Shown here: one piece after another, positions 58,811 through 64,000 of the stretch
Layout: every line of letters starts with the position of its first letter
How positions within the stretch are numbered: position 1 is the first letter of the stretch
DNA from: Crocodylus rhombifer
Lineage: Eukaryota; Chordata; Crocodylia; Crocodylidae
Reading direction: 5' to 3'
Assembly (NCBI GenBank): GCA_038503035.1
Contig: JAVSML010025176.1
Coordinates: 958,792 to 1,022,791, forward strand
DNA length: 64,000 nucleotides
The notes under the pieces: model-generated
What the model was told of the DNA's origin: nothing
Seen by the model: only the letters and a program-made list of their open reading frames with translations
Database searches by the model: none
Program-made: the position numbers and the translations under genes

Positions 58811-58812
58811 AT
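57147..58812 (-). pseudogene. CR1 ORF2 linker and reverse transcriptase, active site mutated
   Basis: The first frame (58812-57844, 322 codons) includes the linker, the RT entry motif NYRPFSLAS, YLDFKKAFN and EVPQGSVLGP (S-G replaced by S-E). The active-site box reads F-T-D-H at 57937-57948: the second catalytic Asp codon GAC has become CAC, which should abolish polymerisation. A one-base deletion near 57861 shifts the frame into the piece 57862-57323. A further shift near 57340 leads to 57350-57147, which preserves the C-terminal block FFTVRAPKVWNSLPLEVVQAP. That block shows what the stop at 10870 in the other copy replaced. The endonuclease is missing. Confidence 0.92.
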
Positions 58813-58864
58813 GACAATCCCACCCCCTCCTCATGGGAACATGACAATCCTACCCCCCCCTCAC
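58805..58864. repeat. 30-bp tandem duplication at the CR1 5' edge
   Basis: GGGAACATGACAATCC with its following C-rich half is repeated once with a 30-bp period (58805 and 58835). It marks the junction between CR1-derived sequence and the array. Confidence 0.85.
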
Positions 58865-59485
58865 TAGCCCCTGGCCTGTCAGCAAAGACCAGAATAGGTC
58901 CATTCCCCCACTGCCATCCCTGGTGTTGGACAGGCCAGGGGCTGGTAAGAGGGTGAGACCCCTTATGTTCCTTGCCAACCGAGCCAGGCTGCAAGAGGAG
59001 GGGAGATGCAAAGCTCATGCCTGCAACCAACCCCTGCTGGAAGGGTGCCAGGCCAGAGCTGGGATTCATTCCCCCCTCCCCCCCGCCCACTTCCCTGCAG
59101 CTGACAGGATGGGAGCTGGCAAGGAAGCAGGGCGTCATGTCCCAGCTGGCAGAGGCAAGCTGCGAGGAGAGATAAAGCCTGTGCCTGAGAACTTTACAAC
59201 TTTCCCCTCCTCAACTGATCCCTCTTTGGGAGGGTGAGCCAGAGCAGGGGTCCATTTCCTGTCCCCCCATAGCTGACAAGCCAGAAGCTTGTGAGGAGTC
59301 AGGGCCCTTGATTTCCCATCCAGCAAAGCCAGACTATGAAGGGAGAGCCCACATCTGGGGGCTAACCCCTGCTGGTGGGCTGGACTGGAGTCCCACTGCC
59401 CATTCCTCCCAACCAGCTAAGAGGCTGGGAGTTGGCAGGGGGGTGAGGTCCTTATGTTTCCAGCCCGGGGAAGGCGGAAGATATT
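58861..59485 (+). repeat. Diverged tandem array of about 144-174 bp units
   Basis: Unit starts are recognisable by GCTGGTAAG / GCTGGCAAG / GCTTGTGAG / GTTGGCAGG at 58941, 59115, 59287 and 59431, giving units of 174, 172 and 144 bp plus a partial one. A partial unit precedes 58941 ('gtcagcaaagaccagaatag'). Each unit ends with 'ccc..agctga.a.g..gggag'-like sequence. Neighbours share 'aacccctgctgg', 'gccaggc', 'ccttatgtt' and 'ggagag'. The units are substantially diverged. Non-coding; frames of 104-117 codons here are artefacts. Confidence 0.7.
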
Positions 59486-59660
59486 TGTAAGCACCTCCCT
59501 CCTTCTGTCAGTGGCCAGTGGAGGCACTCACCTGCCTTGGCCAAAGGAAGACTGAACATCAGTTCAATTTGGTAGCAGTTCAATGTATGCAACTTAGAAA
59601 AACTTATGTAGACTGAATTAATTTCACCTTGGGCTTTTTGACTATCTGTACTTAGCTTCA

Positions 59661-60603
59661 AAATCTAAGTCACCAACCTGTTAAGAATCCATTGAATATT
59701 CCTAACATCAAATTAATGCTGAAAGCACTGAGTTCAGTACAAAACACTGTACCTACAGGCATTCTCACATGGTGATGCTAGTAATGCCCAGGTTTTGCAG
59801 TGCCACCTAATGGTTAGAGTATTCGCCCAGGAAAGGAAAAAAAATGGTTTCCTTCCTCAACTTGAGGGAACTCAAGCATAGCTCTTACTTCCCAGGAGAA
59901 CGCTTTGCTGACACAGGGATAAATTACTGCAGTTTAGTTTCCACTTATTATGAAGTAAGAATGTGTATATAGGCTGCTATGCAGAGAACAACTTGATGTG
60001 AGGCAAAACCTACTTTTTAAAGCTGTTTATATGTCCATATCTTAAAAAGAGAACAGGAGACCTTTGTCTTGTCAGTAGGAGAAAAATCTGTAATGATGGT
60101 TTATGGATACTTCAGGTTTCCCCCTCCTTTGAGTTATGAGATGGAGTACATGGGTGCTCTAGCCAGGGGCAATACTCACCTATGAGTATTGAGGATAAGG
60201 GCAATATTTATGTGCTGTCCCTCTGGTTAGGATTTCTCCCATCACCACCCAAGGAAGACTGGTCCTTTGGATAGGGAAGAATATTTTTTAATAGTTTTGG
60301 CAAGTCATTGAGGGCCACATGAGTAGCCCCGCCCTTTGACAGGTGCCCCACCCCCTGGTCATTATCTTGTAACCAGAAGTCCCACCCCCTAACCTGTGAA
60401 CTTTGCCACCCAGAAGTATTTCTTTCAGCAAGGGGGTTTGCCATCTTGGAACCAGAAAAATACCCAATTGTATTCTAAAAATGAAACATGTACTATAAAT
60501 CCATTAATCTGATTTCAGATGATATATTTGTCCTGATTTACATGTGTTTGTGTAGTGTACATAGAGCTGATAGTATAATAGCTTAAAATGAAGTCTTATT
60601 CTT
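59661..60603. other. Non-coding stretch, unassigned
   Basis: A weak tRNA-SINE-like phrase ('taatggttagagtattcgcc', 59810-59830) is the only hint. A CAGGGGCAATACTC at 60165 looks like a hAT end but has no matching partner. No gene was recognised. Confidence 0.4.
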
Positions 60604-60785
60604 GTATATTGTGGGAGGGTGTGGGTGGGAGGATGGGTATATGTTTGTAGGTATGTGGGGTATCGGGCAGGGTGTGTGTGTGGGATTTTGGGGGGGTTGA
60701 TAGCTGTGGGTGCCTGGGGTTTGGGTGGGTATTTGGGGGGCTGTGAGTGTGTGGGGATGGGTGGCTGGGGAGGGTTGTGGCTTGC
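60604..60785 (+). repeat. G-rich, T/G-only-like tract
   Basis: About 180 bp is dominated by runs of G and TG (for example 'tttgggggggttgatag', 'ggtgggtatttggggggctg', 'gggtggctggggagggttg'). Several clusters have four or more closely spaced G-runs. On the complementary strand it yields a proline-rich frame that I reject as a gene. Confidence 0.8.
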
Positions 60786-61407
60786 GGAGGAGGAGGGTTT
60801 GCACCCCCCGCAGCTCAGCCTCCCCCTCCCTGCAGCAAGCAGAGCCCCTGCCAGTGATCCTGCAAGCCCAGGCTCCACACTCCTGCTGCTCCTGGCCCCA
60901 GGGCACTGGCACAGGCCCCGTGCTGATGCACACCACTCTCTTCCACTGTCCCATGCCCCTGCTGCAGTTTTTCCCACTTCCCTGCCCACCCTCTGGCTGC
61001 TCTGCACCATGTGGCTCCCAGCTGCATGGGCGGACTGTGGGACTCAGCAGGAGCTGGCCCGACCCTGAGTGTTGGGACAATTGCTCGCAGTCCTCCCCTG
61101 CCTCCCCACCCGCACTTCTTACCTGAATTTCCCACTCTGGTGCAGCCACAAATAGCCCCATGGTCCCTGGCCAGAAGCCCCTGCTAGGAAGGGGTTTCCC
61201 ACTGGAGGTGGGATGGAGCCGGGGTGGGACTTGCTGTTCAGAGTCCTGCCATGGCTTCCCCTGGGTCCTACTATCCCTGACCCCAGTCATCTTTGTAGCA
61301 AGGTGCAGATAACTAATAATTTTCTACATTTTTTAAGGGCCCCATGGGCTGATAGAATGGCCTGGCAGGCTGGATCCAGCACACAGGCGATATTTTGCCC
61401 ACCCCGA
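60786..61407. mobile_element. hAT-type element, right end with GC-rich body
   Basis: The right end in reverse complement reads CGGGGTGGGCAAAATATCGC, followed by 'tgctggatccagcctgcc', matching the left arm of the element at 22013 (reversed). The left end was not identified and could lie within or before the G-rich tract. The body (60790-61140) is GC-rich with CTGCTG/CCCTGC motifs. Confidence 0.45.
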
Positions 61408-62023
61408 GCTAGAAGGAAAAGGCTGACAACAGCCCTCGCAAATAGGTAGGAAAGATAAAAGAAAGAATCAGCACCAACCAGATAAGAAATATGACTGGTG
61501 GTTGTACAGTCTATTGCCAGGTAATGTTCTCAAGTGAGATTTAAGGTTGTACCCTAATTAATCCACATGGCATTGCAACTTTTCTTTCATCTTGAAATTA
61601 GCATCCTTGAAAGTAGAGTACTGAGCAAATCTTGCAATTACATTATAAACATTTTTTTCAGAAAACCTGATATAATTTAGTAAAACTGTCTACAATAACC
61701 AGAAGAACAGGGCTAACAACCGTAAGAAGGGGAGAAGAAATTTATGACCATGCATCTTTAACTACAGTTCACAGGGAAAGACTGGAACAGAGAATTTTAG
61801 AGCAGGAGAATCAGCTGTTGGCTCTGGTCAGTAGAATACATGTTGTGAGAACAATTCTCAGTGCTAAGACTTTAGTAGTAACTCCTGATGAACACAGATA
61901 TTTTAACAGCCCCCCTATTTTATTCTGAGTAGGCACCAATTTAACAAAGAATTTTAATGGTGTACATATAAGCATGAGCTTAAGTTTAATCTGTGTCCAA
62001 GAGTGTTGCTGAGTGTGGATCAC
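61408..62023. other. Non-coding spacer, unassigned
   Basis: AT-rich, with no gene or repeat recognised. Confidence 0.4.
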
Positions 62024-62026
62024 AAC

Positions 62027-62292
62027 AGGTGCATCTATATGTATTGCTATGGTGATGTTTTTACTGTGCCATGATTTAGTGCTTCCTTTTAGAACAGCCC
62101 ATACTATGCCATATGTTTGGCACACAGTTGTGTTTGGCACAATTTTAGCAGCTACTTTGCTGTACTGGTGCGCTAGAATTGGGGAGTGCATTGCTATGGT
62201 GAAGTAGCTGTTGGTCATGTGTAGATGCCCACAGAAGCTACGTTGTCATAGCGTGTTGCTATGTCACCTTAGTGTCACATGTAGATGTGCCC
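62027..62292. mobile_element. Harbinger-like MITE with AAC flanks
   Basis: The left end AGGTGCATCTATATG and the reverse complement of the right end GGGCACATCTACATGTG pair, flanked by AAC at 62024-62026 and 62293-62295. An internal second copy of the right-hand tip ('catgtgtagatgcccac', 62216-62232) and mirrored 'attgctatggtga' phrases suggest internal duplication. 266 bp, non-coding. The frames crossing it are chance. Confidence 0.6.
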
Positions 62293-62374
62293 AACAAGGT
62301 ATAATTTTTGCCAGTTATTGAAGAAATGGCAACAGAAACTCTACTTTCAAATTGTAATTTATAAATATGAACTC

Positions 62375-62510
62375 AGATTCCTAAGAATACAGGACTGGAA
62401 GGGACCTCTAGGGTCAATGAATCTAGGGTCACTTTGTTATCACAGGCAACCATATCAATAAACCTTTTCTCAAATTGATCAAGCTCCATTTTAACAGTAG
62501 TAGAAATTTA
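62375..62510 (-). mobile_element. CR1/L3-like LINE 3' end, minus strand
   Basis: The plus strand reads 'atacaggactggaagggacc', 'tctagggtcaatgaatctag', then 'ttttctcaaattgatcaagc', a reversed and decayed CR1-clade 3' end. Confidence 0.6.
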
Positions 62511-62639
62511 TCCATGTTATTAGGTAATAATATAAGCCCCTTGCACAGGAATGGAGGAAGAAAACCAAGAAGACCAAGGCACAAACTGAGGTGCAGCTAG
62601 CAACAGACATAAAAAGCAAAAAAAAAAAGCATTCTGCAA

Positions 62640-63890
62640 TTCCTGATCTAGTGGATACAAAGGTGATCAGGAACAGACAACATGGATTCATCAAGACAAA
62701 ATCACACTTGATCCTTCTATGGCAAGGTAATAGGCTTTGTGGATGTGGTGAGAGCAGTGGATGTGACATACTTTGACTTTAGCACAACTGTCTCTTAAGG
62801 TAAGTAAATACACTCTAGAAGAAATTATTGTAAAATACATACATAACTGGTTGGGAGTATCATGCTCAAAGAGTAATTATCCACAGCTCAGTGTCTAATA
62901 GGGAGATACTATTGAGTAGGGTTTGAGGGATAGGCCTGTCCTGAGCCTGGTACTTCTTATCTTCATTAATGATTTGGAGAATGGGAATGTTAGCACATTT
63001 GCAGCTGATACCATGCGGGGTGGAGTTGCATACACTTTGAAAGACAAGGTTAGGTTTCAGAATGACCCTGATAAACTGGAAACTTATCCAAAATTAACTG
63101 AATGAAATTCAATAGATTCATTACAAAGTCCTGTACATACACACATACTGATTTGGGAATAACTACAATACTACAGAAAAGACCTGGGGGTTATAGTGGA
63201 CCATAAGATCAACAGGAGTCAAGAATGTGCTGTTCTTGCAAAAAACTAAAGAAAAGGCTAATAGCATAGTGCAGGGGTGTCCAACTCATTCGGCCCCACA
63301 GGCCACATGAGGGACATTAGGCCAGTCTATGGGCAAGACAAGGACCAACCACTTGTGCAGCACCTGCAGCATGGGGTATCAGAGTTTGTGCTGGCCACAG
63401 GACTTGCTGTGCATGCTGTATTGGCAAGGGGTACACACTTCCTGATGCATGCAGTCTGGACCTAGCGCTGCAGGCAGCACAGAAGGTTGGTTTGGCATGA
63501 AGCCCACATGTCAATCTCTGTGCTGTGTGCAGCACTGGGTTCAGCCGGCATGCCAGGGCTGAGGAGTGGAGTCAGTCCAGTGACCCATGGGCCGGATCCA
63601 GCCTGCTGGCCATGTGTTTGACACTCCTGGTGTAGTGGGTTGTATTAATAGTAGTGTTCCTTGCAAGTGAAGTGATTCCTCTATTTTATTCAGAACTAGT
63701 GAGGCCACACATCTGAAGTACTGTATCCAATTTCGGGCACTGCACTCCATGAAAGCCACTGGAAAATAAAATGTCCAGCAAAGAGCAAAAAAAATGAGTA
63801 GAACTCTAGAAAACAGGACTTACAGAAAAAAGCTGAAAGAACTGTGACTGAGTCTAGGGAAGAGAAGATTTAGAGGAGATTAAATAACAA
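62640..63890 (+). mobile_element. Decayed L3/CR1-like LINE, plus strand, split by a hAT MITE
   Basis: RT motifs appear in order across several frames: RQHGFIKTKSHL near 62680; a 'V..VRAVDVTYFDFS' block at 62735-62780 (normally EAVDVVYLDFSKAF); IFINDLENG near 62950-62980; and the active-site box reading F-A-A-D at 62998-63009, where the first Asp of the pair is Ala. A GVIVDHKINR-like block is near 63190. The C-terminal part resumes at 63630 after the MITE ('tagtgaggccacacatctga' = LVRPHL; 'gtatccaatttcgggcac' = VSNFGH), up to an RGD-type end near 63870. Stops and shifts are frequent; it is non-functional. Confidence 0.8.
63272..63629. mobile_element. hAT-type MITE inserted in the LINE, CAGGGGTGTCAAACTCAT family
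   Basis: The left end CAGGGGTGTCCAACTCATTC and the reverse complement of the right end CAGGAGTGTCAAACACATGG pair. Flanks GCATAGTG (63264-63271) and GTGTAGTG (63630-63637) match 6 of 8. It interrupts the LINE at 62640-63890, so it is the younger insertion. It is the same family as 46822-47351, sharing 'cagcctgctggcc'-type and 'gcatgctgt' interior motifs. 358 bp, non-coding. Confidence 0.78.
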
Positions 63891-63892
63891 GC

Positions 63893-63957
63893 TTAAGTCA
63901 AAGTATGTCACATCCACTGCTCTCATCCCGTCCACATAGCCTGTTACTTTGCTATAT
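63893..63957 (-). mobile_element. Inverted piece of the same LINE at the window edge
   Basis: The reverse complement of this segment ('gtaacaggctatgtggac', 'gagagcagtggatgtgacat', 'actttgactt') matches 62720-62780 almost base for base. It is either an inversion formed during insertion or the start of a second, oppositely oriented copy continuing past the window. Confidence 0.7.
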
Positions 63958-64000
63958 AGAGGGTGGAGACAGATTGCTGTCTGTGGCTACAAAAGACAGA

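Larger units (their letters stand above)
56722..59657. mobile_element. Composite Harbinger-like element hosting a CR1 and a tandem array
   Basis: The ends GGCTAGGGACAGAAATTACAC (left) and AGCTAAGTACAGATAGTC (reverse complement of right) match the family at 3888-4401. The flanking triplet is TCA on both sides (56719-56721 and 59658-59660). The left arm ('attataaactggttaagaac', 'acagaagttcagtgcattta') continues to about 57052, where a minus-strand CR1 begins. After the CR1 come a 30-bp duplication and a tandem array, then the right arm. The simplest reading is that the CR1 inserted into the DNA element after it landed. No transposase was found. Confidence 0.65.

Noticed and set aside
58861..59485. 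Tandem array as a CR1 promoter
   Set aside because: The adjoining CR1 is truncated in the linker after the endonuclease, far from its true 5' end, so these units are not at a promoter position.
60583..61290. 235-codon proline-rich minus-strand frame
   Set aside because: Its C-terminal half is the complement of a G-rich simple tract, and the rest is hAT-type GC-rich body; no domain.
1..64000. tRNA, rRNA or known small RNA genes
   Set aside because: Only SINE-like tRNA remnants were seen; no segment shows an intact cloverleaf or conserved RNA core by eye.

Overview
This is a stretch of vertebrate nuclear DNA. It is AT-rich and essentially non-coding, and it is filled with nested transposable elements. 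I found no host gene exon, no RNA gene and no CRISPR array that I can defend. The best-fitting source is a non-avian sauropsid, most likely a crocodilian (turtle is the main alternative). The reasons are several CR1 LINEs ending in (TCTATGAAAT)n-type tails and reading 'gggctggaagggacct' near their 3' ends, older CR1/L3-, L2- and MIR-like relics, and many hAT- and Harbinger-like non-autonomous DNA transposons. The species is inferred from repeat style and was not tested by a search. One run of 10 N (48298-48307) marks a gap.

Layout. 1-9.6 kb: AT-rich DNA with a Harbinger-like element (3888-4401), a hAT MITE (5352-5800), a MIR-like relic and a TA-flanked MITE (7411-7747). 9.59-11.08 kb: the best preserved CR1, whose reverse-transcriptase frame is open for 414 codons. 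11-16.4 kb: a fold-back repeat, three old LINE fragments and two MITEs. 17.8-24.7 kb: TA-flanked and hAT fold-back elements, including one hAT inside another. 28.56-30.31 kb: a 1.74 kb hAT-type element with an exact 8-bp target duplication, internal tandem units and CR1 pieces. 31.0-33.2 kb: Harbinger-like DNA with a wrecked Myb/SANT-like domain. 34.8-40.5 kb: L3-like and CR1 copies and a TTA-flanked element. 45.4-51 kb: a dense cluster of hAT and 3-bp-TSD MITEs. 55.5-59.7 kb: a truncated fold-back hAT, then a 2.9 kb composite (a 3-bp-TSD element hosting a CR1 and a tandem array). 60.6-64 kb: a G-rich tract, a hAT end, a MITE and a decayed LINE split by a hAT MITE, with an inverted LINE piece at the window edge.

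The features do not form a pathway; they record successive insertions. Reverse transcriptase (ORF2p) normally copies CR1/L2/L3 RNA. The DNA elements here carry no intact transposase and would need one supplied from elsewhere. Every LINE copy is 5'-truncated and broken. The active-site box ranges from intact (FADD) to destroyed (FTDH, FVDS, FAAD). The most unusual signal is a GC-rich palindromic core shared by elements with unrelated termini (TA-flanked at 18231-19172, and two hAT families at 23611-24690 and 47391-48725). All boundaries were read by eye from TIR/TSD pairing.
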